Part shown: in pieces, positions 44,599 to 52,923 of the stretch | Position numbering within the stretch: position 1 is the stretch's first letter | How the letters are laid out: each line of letters opens with the position of its first letter | Assembly (NCBI GenBank): GCA_945929965.1 | Contig: CAMEOT010000007.1 | Location: 1-64,000, forward strand | Length of the DNA: 64,000 nucleotides | Origin: an uncultured Lachnospiraceae bacterium | GTDB lineage: Bacteria; Bacillota; Clostridia; Lachnospirales; Lachnospiraceae | Direction of reading: 5' to 3' | The notes under the pieces: generated by a model | What the model saw: the letters and a program-made list of their open reading frames with translations, nothing else | What the model was told of the DNA's origin: nothing | The model's database searches: none | Made by a program: the position numbers and the translations under genes

Positions 44599-45393
44599 AT
44601 GATCAAATTGATTGCAACCGACATTGACGGTACGCTGCTAAAAGACGGTACGCTGATGCTGGATCCCGAATATATGACTGTGATTGATAAACTCACCGAA
44701 AAAGGAATCATTTTCGTTGCCTGTTCCGGCAGACAATTTATCAGTGAACGGAAGCTTTTTGCTCCCATCCGGGATAAGCTTCTCTATATCACGGACGGCG
44801 GCACGGTAGTCCGTACCCCGCACAAAATTTTAAAAGTCCACACTCTGCCCGAAGATGTCTGGCATGGGATGTGCGAAACAGTCCGAAACAACCTGCCGGA
44901 CTGTGATTGTTTTATTGCCACCCCGGACTATTGTCTGGCGGAAGATGCCGGAAGCCGCATGTTCCGATGGCTCACAGACTCCTACGGATATGATATCCGC
45001 GAAGTTCCGGATCTGTTAAAAACACCTGTGGACAACGTGATCAAATTCACTGTATATCACCCTTCGGCATGTGAAGAAATGTGCGCCCCTCTTTTCACTC
45101 CCACCTGGCAGACCAAGGCTAAAATCGCTTCCTCCGGCAAAGAATGGATGGACTGTAACCCGTTAGGTGTCAACAAAGGAACCGCTATTCGCTTTCTTCA
45201 GGAATATCTTGGCATTGCCCCGGATGAGACCTGCACTTTCGGAGACAATCTGAATGATATAGAAATGCTTGAGAGCGCCGGAACCAGCTATGCGGTATCC
45301 AATGCAAGAGAGGAAGTAATCTCTGCCGCAAAGGGAACCTGCGCGCCTTATTGGGAAAACGGCGTGCTGCAAGTATTAAAAACTTTTCTCTAA
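44599..45393 (+). CDS. Cof-type HAD phosphatase
   Basis: A 264-residue HAD hydrolase of the Cof/IIB subfamily: ATDIDGTLLKDG (nucleophile Asp), VACSGRQFISER, the C2 cap in the middle, GVNKGTAIRFL (Lys) and TFGDNLNDIEMLE (metal Asp). Such enzymes remove phosphate from sugar phosphates, flavin or pyridoxal phosphates; the substrate is unknown. It lies upstream of the thiamine transporter gene but has its own promoter. Confidence 0.9.
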   Translation: MIKLIATDIDGTLLKDGTLMLDPEYMTVIDKLTEKGIIFVACSGRQFISERKLFAPIRDKLLYITDGGTVVRTPHKILKVHTLPEDVWHGMCETVRNNLPDCDCFIATPDYCLAEDAGSRMFRWLTDSYGYDIREVPDLLKTPVDNVIKFTVYHPSACEEMCAPLFTPTWQTKAKIASSGKEWMDCNPLGVNKGTAIRFLQEYLGIAPDETCTFGDNLNDIEMLESAGTSYAVSNAREEVISAAKGTCAPYWENGVLQVLKTFL

Positions 45394-45395
45394 GC

Positions 45396-45424
45396 TTGAC
45401 ACTGTCACGATAAAGCAATATAGT
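45396..45424 (+). promoter_or_regulatory. Promoter of the TPP riboswitch-thiT transcript
   Basis: TTGACA at 45396-45401, a 17-bp spacer and TATAGT at 45419-45424, just after the Cof stop codon and about 20 bp before the riboswitch aptamer. Confidence 0.8.
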
Positions 45425-45441
45425 AAGGAAGTAAATATTAT

Positions 45442-45545
45442 ATTCCGCTAGGGGAGCGCATCGCTGAGATTGAAGTGCTGCAAAACTATGCCATCACTTC
45501 TAACCCTCACTACTTGAACCGGATAATACCGGCGTAAGGAAGCAT
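45442..45545 (+). ncRNA. TPP riboswitch (THI element)
   Basis: Consensus pieces in the right order: CTAGGGGAGC, CGCTGAGATTGAAG, a variable stem, TAACCCTCACTACTTGAACC, GGATAATACCGGCGTAAGGA. This is the thiamine pyrophosphate aptamer. It precedes the thiamine transporter gene, so TPP should turn transport off. Confidence 0.95.
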
Positions 45546-45657
45546 AGATTTCATGCAGTTATCGTCTACATATACACTGCTGATAACAGTGTATGAGAAC
45601 CGTACATTATAAGAGTGCCGTTCAAGACTGTAATTTTTGCATGGATACGATGTTGTC

Positions 45658-45688
45658 CCTCCTCGCGCATACGAAGGAGGATTTTTTT
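45658..45688 (+). terminator. Riboswitch terminator containing the thiT ribosome site
   Basis: CCTCCT-CG (45658-45665) pairs with CG-A-AGGAGG (45672-45680), followed by seven T (45682-45688). The 3' arm is itself the Shine-Dalgarno sequence AAGGAGG of thiT, whose ATG begins at 45689. The same hairpin can therefore end transcription and hide the ribosome site. A strong hairpin ATACACTG/CAGTGTAT at about 45575-45597 lies between aptamer and terminator. Confidence 0.8.
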
Positions 45689-46399
45689 ATGTTGTACAAT
45701 GTTGTTGTGAATGACTGGGGCGAGACTACTTATGTCCCCACTGCTCTGGGCAATGTCCTGTTAGTGGTTGTCCTGATCGCTCTGTTGACCGTGGCTGTTG
45801 TATTTGCCCGTAAGCAGAGAAATAAGACCGGGGCTGACGACGGTGATCAGAAAATGGCTCACGGTAAGCTGACCGTAAAGCAGCTGGCTTTTTGCGCTAT
45901 GGCAATCGCTCTTGGAACCGTGCTGTCTAACATCAAGCTGTTCCATTTTCCTACCGGCGGTTCCATTACGCTTCTGTCCATGCTGGTGATCTGCCTGCCC
46001 GGTTACTGGTTCGGTCTGGGTGCAGGTATTGCCACCGGCGTAGCTTACGGTGTGTTACAGCTTCTCATCGATCCTTATGTATTGTATCCCATGCAGTTGA
46101 TCGTTGATTACATTTTGGCTTTCGGTGCTCTGGGATTGTCCGGGCTCTTCTCCAATGCGAAGTTCGGACTGCTGAAAGGATATATCACCGCTGTGCTGGG
46201 CAGATATGTGTTCGCCGTGATCTCAGGATGGATCTTCTTCGGGGCGTATGCCTGGGAAGGCTGGGATCCCCTGCCCTACTCCCTCGCCTACAATGCAATC
46301 TATATCTTCGCTGAAGCGGCAGTAACATTACTGATCCTGTCCGTGAAACCGGTGCAGAATCTGTTCTCGAAGTTAAAACAGATGGCTTTAAATGATTAG
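45689..46399 (+). CDS. thiT: Energy-coupling factor thiamine transporter S component
   Basis: A 236-residue membrane protein. The ATG at 45689 with AAGGAGG is used; an upstream in-frame ATG lies within the riboswitch leader. Six or so hydrophobic helices fit the ThiT fold, with family stretches GSITLLSMLVICLPGYWFG, GVAYGVLQLLIDPYVLYPMQ and YAWEGWDPLPYSLAYNAIYI (the Trp/Tyr-rich thiamine pocket). An extra N-terminal helix and linker of about 65 residues precede the usual ThiT start. It would bind thiamine and work with a shared EcfAAT module encoded elsewhere. Confidence 0.93.
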   Translation: MLYNVVVNDWGETTYVPTALGNVLLVVVLIALLTVAVVFARKQRNKTGADDGDQKMAHGKLTVKQLAFCAMAIALGTVLSNIKLFHFPTGGSITLLSMLVICLPGYWFGLGAGIATGVAYGVLQLLIDPYVLYPMQLIVDYILAFGALGLSGLFSNAKFGLLKGYITAVLGRYVFAVISGWIFFGAYAWEGWDPLPYSLAYNAIYIFAEAAVTLLILSVKPVQNLFSKLKQMALND

Positions 46400-46424
46400 G
46401 TAGATTGAGAGTTACGAGCCATGC

Positions 46425-46488
46425 AAAAATAGAACGGAATACCTCGGTGGGAGCTTGCTCACACAAGAGGTTGTTTCGTTCTATTTTT
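46425..46488. terminator. Bidirectional hairpin terminator after thiT
   Basis: Arms AAAAATAGAACG (46425-46436) and CGTTCTATTTTT (46477-46488) enclose a second stem (GTGGGAGC/GCTCACAC). The hairpin ends in a T run on the plus strand and an equivalent one on the minus strand. It lies 25 bp after thiT. Confidence 0.8.
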
Positions 46489-46528
46489 ATACTGTGCGTC
46501 CAACGGACACACTCGACAGCCGTCAATG

Positions 46529-46599
46529 AAATAAATGTGGAGCGCCCTTTGCGACACATTTATGAATTGGGTGCATGGCTCGTAACGTAGGGTTGCCGT
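46529..46599. repeat. 71-bp long inverted repeat, left arm
   Basis: The sequence 46529-46599 recurs in reverse complement at 47131-47201 with one mismatch. Its inner end, GCATGGCTCGTAAC (46572-46585), also pairs with GTTACGAGCCATGC at 46411-46424. Bases 46600-46707 hold a further GTGGGTAT/ATACCCAC inverted repeat and no gene. Confidence 0.85.
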
Positions 46600-46707
46600 A
46601 GACCGGACGAACGCCTGCCTGTGCCCTTCTTCCGCCTCGGCGTGAATAAGTTTGTGGGTATGGGAAGCTTGTTTCATTGCTGATACCCACACTATGAATA
46701 AACTACC

Positions 46708-46856
46708 GGGGCTTAATTGACTAAATTTGTTGATTAAGCCCCGCGCAACATAGACTGTCGGGGCTTAATTGACTGAATTTGTTGATTAAGCCCCGCGTAA
46801 CATATAAACTGCCGGGGCTTAATTAATTAAATTTGTTGATTACGCCCCGCGTAACA
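46708..46856. repeat. Three tandem hairpin-forming repeats of 52-54 bp
   Basis: Units begin at 46708, 46760 and 46814. Each starts with GGGGCTTAAT and contains AATTTGTTGATTA-GCCCCGCG followed by CAACATA-like sequence. In the first two units GGGGCTTAAT pairs perfectly with ATTAAGCCCC; the third has one mismatch. It is not a CRISPR: the units abut and there are no unique spacers. An imperfect hairpin (46860-46898) follows. Confidence 0.85.
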
Positions 46857-46964
46857 AATAAGACCGGGATTGGTGTGCAAGTGCCCACACCCAGTCTTTC
46901 TCGTTCTCTAGAGTGGCTATGCTTTCGTAGCTCTCCAGTTTGGTGTAAAAACCCTAAAAACAAT

Positions 46965-47013
46965 AAATTCCGTACAAAAAAGTTCCTAAATCAGGAATTT
47001 TTGTACGGAATTT
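46965..47013. terminator. Large bidirectional hairpin between thiT and pgsA
   Basis: A perfect 16-bp inverted repeat, arms 46965-46980 and 46998-47013 (AAATTCCGTACAAAAA and its complement), with a loop that itself contains TTCCT/AGGAA. Runs of A and T flank both sides. It could end transcripts from either direction. Confidence 0.65.
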
Positions 47014-47130
47014 CTTCATTTTGCACGCTCAGCGAAAATAACAGCTTTTTACATGGCAAAATCTCATGTTTTTGTATTTTTTTAGCAAAAAATGGCGTTT
47101 TTAATACAAACAGAACTCCCCGAGCGGCCG

Positions 47131-47201
47131 ACGGCAGCCCTACGTTACGAGCCATGCACCCAATTCATAAATGTGTCGCAAAGGGCGCTCCACATTTATT
47201 T
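47131..47201. repeat. 71-bp long inverted repeat, right arm
   Basis: Reverse complement of 46529-46599 with one mismatch. It overlaps the last codons and stop of pgsA (stop at 47196-47198), so the pgsA C-terminus lies partly within the repeat. Confidence 0.85.
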
Positions 47202-47759
47202 TGTGTTCTTCATGACATCCTTATTCTTCACGAGGTAATCGATCAATGACACCACAGTGAGGATCAGTGCGATCCACATAATGATATCCGTAAGGATCTG
47301 TAACTGCGGGAAGTTGGCGATCATCAGGCAGATCATGACCATCTGGAAGGTGGTCTTGAACTTGCCCCAGTAGCTTGCGGCAATGACTACGCCATTGTCG
47401 GAGGCGATCAGGCGGAAGCCGCTGATGATGAACTCTCTGGCGATGATAATGATGACCACCCAGGAAGGGATACGGTTCATCTCGATCAGTGCGATCATGG
47501 CGGAACATACTAACAGCTTATCCGCCAGGGGATCCATGAACTTACCGAAGTCGGTGATCAGATTATATTTTCTTGCAATCTTACCGTCGATCAGATCAGT
47601 GAGGCTGGCAATGATGAAGATGGCCAGTGCGATCATATCCGTCACGAAAGTGTTCTCGCCGAACCATCCGGCATGACCTCCCAGTAACAGGATAATAAAC
47701 GGTACGATCAGGATCACGCGAAAAATAGTCAGCTTGTTGGGCAGATTCATTTTACTCAT
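47196..47759 (-). CDS. pgsA: CDP-diacylglycerol-glycerol-3-phosphate 3-phosphatidyltransferase
   Basis: A 187-residue membrane enzyme with the CDP-alcohol phosphatidyltransferase motif: SLTDLIDGKIARKYNLITDF followed by GKFMDPLADKLL (DGx2ARx8Gx3Dx3D). It makes phosphatidylglycerol phosphate from CDP-DAG and glycerol 3-phosphate. It overlaps the rimO stop by 8 bp and ends in the 71-bp repeat. Confidence 0.93.
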   Translation of the reverse strand: MSKMNLPNKLTIFRVILIVPFIILLLGGHAGWFGENTFVTDMIALAIFIIASLTDLIDGKIARKYNLITDFGKFMDPLADKLLVCSAMIALIEMNRIPSWVVIIIIAREFIISGFRLIASDNGVVIAASYWGKFKTTFQMVMICLMIANFPQLQILTDIIMWIALILTVVSLIDYLVKNKDVMKNTK

Positions 47760-49080
47760 GGTATATTTCTCCTATCAGATCATATTCATTGGAACCGGTG
47801 ACCAGAACCTTGACAAAATCTCCGGTCATCAGATTCGCTGAAGTATTCACGAACAGATATCCGTCCACATTGGGGGCATCTCTGTATGTTCTTGCAACAT
47901 AAGTCTCTTCGTCCGCAACCTTGCCCTCGATCATTACAGTCAGGATGTGTCCTACCATATCCTCTGCCTTGTCAAAGGCGATTGCCTGCTGTAATTCCAT
48001 TAGTTCATCCCTGCGGAATTCCTTGACTTCCTGCGGCACCTGGTCTTCCATGGTGGCAGCGGGAGTATCTTCCTCCTGAGAATACGGGAATACACCCAGA
48101 CGGTCGAATTCCATCTCATTGACAAAACGATACAGTTCCTCGAAATCCTCCTGGGTCTCTCCGGGGAATCCGCTGATCAGTGTGGTTCTCAAGCAGATAT
48201 CGGGAATCTTCTCTCTGAGTTTCCCAATGATGGCACGAAGCTCTGCCTGGTCGGTACGTCTGCCCATGCGCTTCAACACATTGTCGGAAGCATGCTGAAT
48301 GGGAATATCCAGATAGTTGCAGACCTTGGGTTCTTCTGCAATAGCATCGATCAACTCATCTGTGATCTCCTCCGGATAACAGTATAAAATACGGATCCAG
48401 TAGATACCGGGGATCTGTGCCAGCTCATGTAAGAGTCCGGGCAGTTCCTTTTTCCCATACAGATCCACGCCGTACAGCGTGGTCTCCTGTGCTACCAGAA
48501 TCAGCTCCCGGACACCTTTATCCGCAAGTTCTCTGGCTTCTTTTAACAGACTCTCCTTGGGAACGCTGCGGTAATTGCCCCTGACCTTCGGAATAATACA
48601 GTAGGTGCAGTGTTTGTCACAGCCTTCTGCAATTTTCAGATACGCAAAATGTCCGCCTGTAGTGACAACACGATTGGTCTCTGTCACAGGGGCGGCATTG
48701 ATATCTTCATAATGATTCTGTTTCTGTCCTGCCAGGATCTCCTCCAGGGCAGCTACGATCTCATCAATAGCAGTGGTTCCGATAATGGCGTCCACCTGTG
48801 GGATCTCCTTCTGGATCTCCTCGCGGTAGCGCTGGGCGAGACACCCGGCAGCGATCAGTGCTTTGACCTGTCCGCTGTCCTTCAGCTCACCCATCTGCAA
48901 TAATGTATTGATGCTCTCTTCCTTGGCATCACCGATAAAGCAGCAGGTGTTTACCACTACAACATCTGCCTCTGCTTCATCATCCGTGAAGGTATAACCC
49001 TTTTCCTGGAGCATGCCAAGCATCTTCTCAGAATCGACAAGGTTCTTGTCACAGCCCAGGGATACAAACAATATCTTCAT
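47752..49080 (-). CDS. rimO: Ribosomal protein S12 methylthiotransferase
   Basis: A 442-residue radical-SAM methylthiotransferase. The N-terminal UPF0004 domain has three cluster cysteines (SLGCDKNLVDSE, NTCCFIGDAKEES, AAGCLAQRY). The radical-SAM motif is GCDKHCTYCIIPKVRG, and a TRAM domain ends the protein. It methylthiolates the conserved Asp of S12. It sits in a housekeeping run with rpoZ and gmk. Confidence 0.95.
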   Translation of the reverse strand: MKILFVSLGCDKNLVDSEKMLGMLQEKGYTFTDDEAEADVVVVNTCCFIGDAKEESINTLLQMGELKDSGQVKALIAAGCLAQRYREEIQKEIPQVDAIIGTTAIDEIVAALEEILAGQKQNHYEDINAAPVTETNRVVTTGGHFAYLKIAEGCDKHCTYCIIPKVRGNYRSVPKESLLKEARELADKGVRELILVAQETTLYGVDLYGKKELPGLLHELAQIPGIYWIRILYCYPEEITDELIDAIAEEPKVCNYLDIPIQHASDNVLKRMGRRTDQAELRAIIGKLREKIPDICLRTTLISGFPGETQEDFEELYRFVNEMEFDRLGVFPYSQEEDTPAATMEDQVPQEVKEFRRDELMELQQAIAFDKAEDMVGHILTVMIEGKVADEETYVARTYRDAPNVDGYLFVNTSANLMTGDFVKVLVTGSNEYDLIGEIYHE

Positions 49081-49085
49081 GCGTC

Positions 49086-49325
49086 TTATGCTTCCTCATC
49101 ATCACCAAGGATCTTGATCTTACCCTGATTCAGCTCTTCTACTGCGATAGACAGGGGCTTATCCACCTTGGCGGTTACCAGAGGCTCGTCGCCTGCGATG
49201 ATCTGTCTTGCTCTCTTGGCAGTTGCCATAACGATAGAATACCGGCTGTTGACTACTGGTGCTTCACCGGGTTCTACCTCGCTGTTTACTACTTTCATTA
49301 AGTCGGTATAAGAGGGATGTAACAT
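49086..49325 (-). CDS. rpoZ: RNA polymerase omega subunit
   Basis: A 79-residue protein beginning MLHPSYTDLMKVVN, with VNSRYSIVMATAKRARQI (the conserved core of omega) and KPLSIAVEELNQGKIKI. It helps assemble RNA polymerase. It follows gmk by 1 bp, the classic gmk-rpoZ order. Confidence 0.93.
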   Translation of the reverse strand: MLHPSYTDLMKVVNSEVEPGEAPVVNSRYSIVMATAKRARQIIAGDEPLVTAKVDKPLSIAVEELNQGKIKILGDDEEA

Positions 49326-49326
49326 T

Positions 49327-49962
49327 TTATTTTGCTCCTTTCGCGAAACCTTTCAGTTCCTCTCTGATCTCTGTGATAAATTCTACACGACGGGACGGTA
49401 CATTTTTCGCTGCTTCCACATACTTCTGTACCGCTGCAGCACACTCGTCCAGATCGTCGTTCACTACTATATAATCATAGGCGTCCATGCCTTCTGATTC
49501 TTCATAAGCCCGCGCCAGTCTCTGTGCGATCACATCGGCTGTCTCGGTTCCTCTGCCCACCAGTCTCTTCTGCAGCTCTTCTGCACTGGGAGGAGTAACG
49601 AACAGTAACAGGCTCTCCGGGAACTGTTCCTTGATCTTCATGGCTCCCTGAATCTCGATCTCTAAGATCACATCCTTGCCTGCCTGCATCTGCTCTTCCA
49701 CATATGCTTTCGGCGTTCCGTAATAATTGCCGCAATACTGAGCATACTCGATAAATCCGTTTTTTGCAATATTTTCTTCAAATTGTTCTCTGGTGCGGAA
49801 GAAATATTCTCTTCCGTCCTGTTCTCCTTCACGCGGTCCTCTGGTAGTCATGGAGATAGACAATGCATAATTGTCATATTCCGATAACAGCTTTTTCACC
49901 AGTGTTCCTTTGCCGGCTCCGGAGAATCCGGAGATCACCATCAATATTCCCTTATTCTGCAT
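49327..49962 (-). CDS. gmk: Guanylate kinase
   Basis: A 211-residue kinase; start at 49962 (MQNKGILMVISGFSGAGKGT, P-loop GFSGAGKGT). TTRGPREGEQDGREYFF and YAQYCGNYYGTPKAYVEEQ bind GMP. It phosphorylates GMP to GDP. Its start overlaps the end of remA by 11 bp; a longer in-frame extension lies inside remA and is rejected. Confidence 0.95.
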   Translation of the reverse strand: MQNKGILMVISGFSGAGKGTLVKKLLSEYDNYALSISMTTRGPREGEQDGREYFFRTREQFEENIAKNGFIEYAQYCGNYYGTPKAYVEEQMQAGKDVILEIEIQGAMKIKEQFPESLLLFVTPPSAEELQKRLVGRGTETADVIAQRLARAYEESEGMDAYDYIVVNDDLDECAAAVQKYVEAAKNVPSRRVEFITEIREELKGFAKGAK

Positions 49963-50233
49963 CTTCTTCACTGTCCTCTTTTTCTTCGTCCGGCCACAGC
50001 ACCTGTGCTCTTCCCGCAATCGTCTCGGGTAAAAGTGCAGACAGCACGATCTGACTGTTCTCCATGACCAGTACGGATTTCGTCCTGCGTCCCTGTGTGG
50101 CATCGATTGCAGTCCCGGATTCTTTTGCCTTCTGAACCAGACGTTTGATAGGTGCGGATTCCGGACTTACTATAGCGATGATCTTATCTGTATTCACAAT
50201 ATTTCCAAATCCCACATGGATCAGTCGGTTCAT
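49952..50233 (-). CDS. remA: RemA family regulator (DUF370)
   Basis: A 93-residue protein starting at 50233 (MNRLIHVGFGNIVNTDKIIA). GFGNIV, SPESAPIKRLV and DATQGRRTKSVLVM are the RemA signature. In Bacillus RemA is a DNA-binding activator of the eps and tapA operons, so a link with the EPS cluster of this window is possible. The gene order yicC-remA-gmk-rpoZ is conserved in Firmicutes. Confidence 0.93.
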   Translation of the reverse strand: MNRLIHVGFGNIVNTDKIIAIVSPESAPIKRLVQKAKESGTAIDATQGRRTKSVLVMENSQIVLSALLPETIAGRAQVLWPDEEKEDSEEDAE

Positions 50234-50310
50234 TGTATCGCCTTTCGTGGCCATGCAGTTCCCATTCGCATAACCGCACGATATCGTGCTCTTCACTGCT
50301 TCGCAGCCCA

Positions 50311-51189
50311 TTATTCAATATTCTGTATCTGCTCTCTGACTTTTTCGATCTCGGTCTTTAACTCAATGGCACAATTGGAGATCTCCAGATCATTAGACTT
50401 AGACAGAATCGTATTGGCTTCGCGATTCATCTCCTGCGCCAGAAAGTCTAATTTCCTTCCGATGCTGCCACCGGCTACCAGTGTATTCTTCGTGGTCTCA
50501 ATGTGGCTGCGCAGTCTCACCAGTTCTTCATCCACGCACACCTTATCCGCAAAGATCGTCACTTCCGTGAGAAGTCTTCCTTCGTCCACCGTGGTATCAC
50601 AAAGCAGTTCCTTCACCCGGTCTTCGAGTCTCTGACGGTACTCCGTGATGATCTGGGGAGAACGCTCTGTAATGAAATCTACCAGCTTCAGCATGCCGTC
50701 CAGTTTCGCGATCAGATCATCCCGAAGATGTTCCCCTTCGGTGATCCGGGTCTGCACAAACATCTCGCAGGCACCCTTTAAGGCTCTCTGCAGTTCCTTC
50801 CACAGCTCTTCCTCGTCGATATCCTGCTCTTCCATCACGAAGACATCCGGATACTTGGACAGGGTGGACACCCTGATATCACAGTCCAGATCAAAATCGC
50901 TGGCCATCTGCTTCAGGTATCCCAGATACTCCGCTGCCAGCTCCTTGTTGTAACGGACGCTGGACGTATTCTCGGAAAAATCTTCATAAGTAATGAACAG
51001 ATCCACTTTACCTCTGGAAATGTAATTCTTCAATTCACTGCGGATCGCAGACTCGAAGAAATTCAGCTTCTTCGGCATTTTGATGTTCACATCAAGGTAG
51101 CGATGATTCACAGACTTCATCTCTACGGTAAACTTTCTGTTATTCTCGGCAGTCTCACATCTGCCAAATCCCGTCATACTCTTGATCAT
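50311..51189 (-). CDS. YicC/YloC family endoribonuclease
   Basis: A 292-residue protein starting MIKSMTGFGRCE at 51189; the upstream extension of 13 residues is not typical. The N-terminal YicC domain has EMKSVNHRYLDVNIKMPKKL, and the C-terminal DUF1732 domain ends EMNREANTILSKSNDLEISN. Members are Mn/Mg-dependent endoribonucleases (YicC cuts RyhB-type sRNA in E. coli; YloC in Bacillus). It heads the remA-gmk-rpoZ run. Confidence 0.93.
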   Translation of the reverse strand: MIKSMTGFGRCETAENNRKFTVEMKSVNHRYLDVNIKMPKKLNFFESAIRSELKNYISRGKVDLFITYEDFSENTSSVRYNKELAAEYLGYLKQMASDFDLDCDIRVSTLSKYPDVFVMEEQDIDEEELWKELQRALKGACEMFVQTRITEGEHLRDDLIAKLDGMLKLVDFITERSPQIITEYRQRLEDRVKELLCDTTVDEGRLLTEVTIFADKVCVDEELVRLRSHIETTKNTLVAGGSIGRKLDFLAQEMNREANTILSKSNDLEISNCAIELKTEIEKVREQIQNIE

Positions 51190-51286
51190 AGCTTCTCCTG
51201 TTGTAAGGGCACATAAAGCCTTCCACAATTTACGGTTTACATTTTATTATAGAATAAAAAAACTCTTTCCGTCAAGTGCAGGTGCC

Positions 51287-52465
51287 CTATTTCCACTCGT
51301 CATAATGCTCCAGAAAATGATGTTTCACGCCGTCCTCTTTATAGGCGATGATCGTGCGCAGATTGACATTCTCCACGCTCTTGAAAATATTCCCTTCGAT
51401 AAAGGGATTGGTCTGCTTCAGGGAAGCGATCAGGTTCTTGATCTCCATACGTTTGGAGGGACTGCTGCCATCGGTACGGCAGGTGGTACAGGTATCGGTA
51501 AAACGGCATGCACACTGGATAAAATGCAGATCGTTGTAATCTCTCCAGTGTTTGATGTCGTCCTCGCGGATCAGATACATGGGGCGGATCAGCTCCATGC
51601 CCTCGAAATTCGTGCTGTGCAGCTTCGGCATCATGGTCTGCACCTGTCCACCGTACAGCATCCCCATGAGGATCGTCTCAATCACATCATCGTAATGGTG
51701 TCCCAGAGCGATCTTATTGCACCCCAGCTCCTTTGCATGACTATACAGATAGCCCCTGCGCATTCGCGCACACAGATAGCAGGGCGAATCCTCGATATCA
51801 TACACTGCGTCAAATATCTCGGATTCAAAAATCGTGATGGGAATGTCCATCAGCTTCGCATTGTTCTCGATGATCTTACGGTTCGCCTCACTGTAACCGG
51901 GATCCATCACTAAAAATACCAGTTCAAAGGGGAACTTGTTGTGACGCTTCAGCTCCTGGAACAGCTTTGCCATCAGCATGGAATCCTTACCGCCGGAGAT
52001 ACATACGGCAATCTTGTCGTTCTCCCGGATCATGTCGTACTCATTGATAGCTTTGGCAAATCGGGAAAACAGGACTTTATGGAATTTTTTGCGGATGCTT
52101 TTTTCAATCTCCCGTGCCCGCTCGTTTTCTTTTTCTCCGGGCTGTTCCTTCTGCATCAGGTTCAGAAGCCACCCGGTATAGCCGCCCTGTAAACTGTAGA
52201 CGTCCATTCCCCGTTCCCGGAAATATTCTGCAGACACTTTACTGTTCTGTCCACGGCTGCAATATAGGATCACTTTTTTATCCCTTGCTGCCGCAGCCAG
52301 CTTGTCCACCAGTTCACATTCGGGGATTGCAATGGCTCCGGGGATCATTCCATAGTTTACTGCTTCATCCCCTCTGGTATCCACCAGGATGTATCGGTCA
52401 AGGTCGCGGGACTGTAGTTCTTCCCATGTGATCTCAACGGGGGGTATTGTCTCTTTTTCTTCCAT
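51287..52465 (-). CDS. Rhodanese fused to a TtcA-like PP-loop tRNA thiolase
   Basis: A 392-residue protein. Residues 10-105 are a rhodanese domain (LVDTRGDEAVNYGMIPGAIA, active Cys69 in YCSRGQNS). Residues about 135-392 are an ATP-pyrophosphatase of the TtcA type: CISGGKDSMLMAKL (P-loop 157-162), CYLCARMRRGYLY and CTTCRTDG, with GHHYDDVIET between. TtcA makes 2-thiocytidine at tRNA position 32 using an iron-sulphur cluster. The attached rhodanese could supply sulphur as persulphide in one polypeptide. The exact tRNA product is unproven. Confidence 0.88.
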   Translation of the reverse strand: MEEKETIPPVEITWEELQSRDLDRYILVDTRGDEAVNYGMIPGAIAIPECELVDKLAAAARDKKVILYCSRGQNSKVSAEYFRERGMDVYSLQGGYTGWLLNLMQKEQPGEKENERAREIEKSIRKKFHKVLFSRFAKAINEYDMIRENDKIAVCISGGKDSMLMAKLFQELKRHNKFPFELVFLVMDPGYSEANRKIIENNAKLMDIPITIFESEIFDAVYDIEDSPCYLCARMRRGYLYSHAKELGCNKIALGHHYDDVIETILMGMLYGGQVQTMMPKLHSTNFEGMELIRPMYLIREDDIKHWRDYNDLHFIQCACRFTDTCTTCRTDGSSPSKRMEIKNLIASLKQTNPFIEGNIFKSVENVNLRTIIAYKEDGVKHHFLEHYDEWK

Positions 52466-52587
52466 TTTTATATTCCTTTACTCTGCCCGAACAGGCAGTC
52501 TATTGTTTTTCCTCTCTCAGTCTGCTACACTGTTATTAAAAATATGGTAACTGAATCGTTACATCACATCCATAGAAAGGTATACAA

Positions 52588-52920
52588 ATGATTCCTTATA
52601 CTACTTTAGATTCCATTATAGCCCAAATGCCCGAACGCACCGGACACACTCTGTTAGATGAAGACCAGGGGTGTGTAAAAGGGTGTCGCATGGGCGTATC
52701 CCTCTATCGCAGCACAGAATATCACATGCCGCAAAAGCATGACGATCAGGAAGGCTTCTTCGTATTGGACGGAAAAGGATATGCTCTCGTCGGTGGCGAA
52801 GAAATCCCTCTGCTGCCCGGTACCGCCTTTATGGTACCGGCTCACACGGATCATGTGATCAGGCGGGATCCCTCCTGTGACTGCTGTAAGGTACTGTGGT
52901 TCCATGCCGCAGTAGAATGA
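52588..52920 (+). CDS. Cupin domain protein
   Basis: A 110-residue small beta-barrel protein. HDDQEGFFVLDGKGYALVGG and LLPGTAFMVPAHTDHVI are the two cupin motifs with His/Glu metal ligands. Function unknown; it may bind a sugar or other small molecule. It converges with the HAD gene, whose stop lies 3 bp beyond. Confidence 0.85.
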   Translation: MIPYTTLDSIIAQMPERTGHTLLDEDQGCVKGCRMGVSLYRSTEYHMPQKHDDQEGFFVLDGKGYALVGGEEIPLLPGTAFMVPAHTDHVIRRDPSCDCCKVLWFHAAVE

Positions 52921-52923
52921 TCC

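Noticed and set aside
46708..46856. Possible CRISPR array
   Set aside because: The three units adjoin directly, differ among themselves and have no unique spacers; no cas genes are present.
46833..47249. Open frame of 138 codons on the plus strand across the repeat region
   Set aside because: It runs through hairpins and the 71-bp repeat and into antisense pgsA, with no ribosome site; open by chance.
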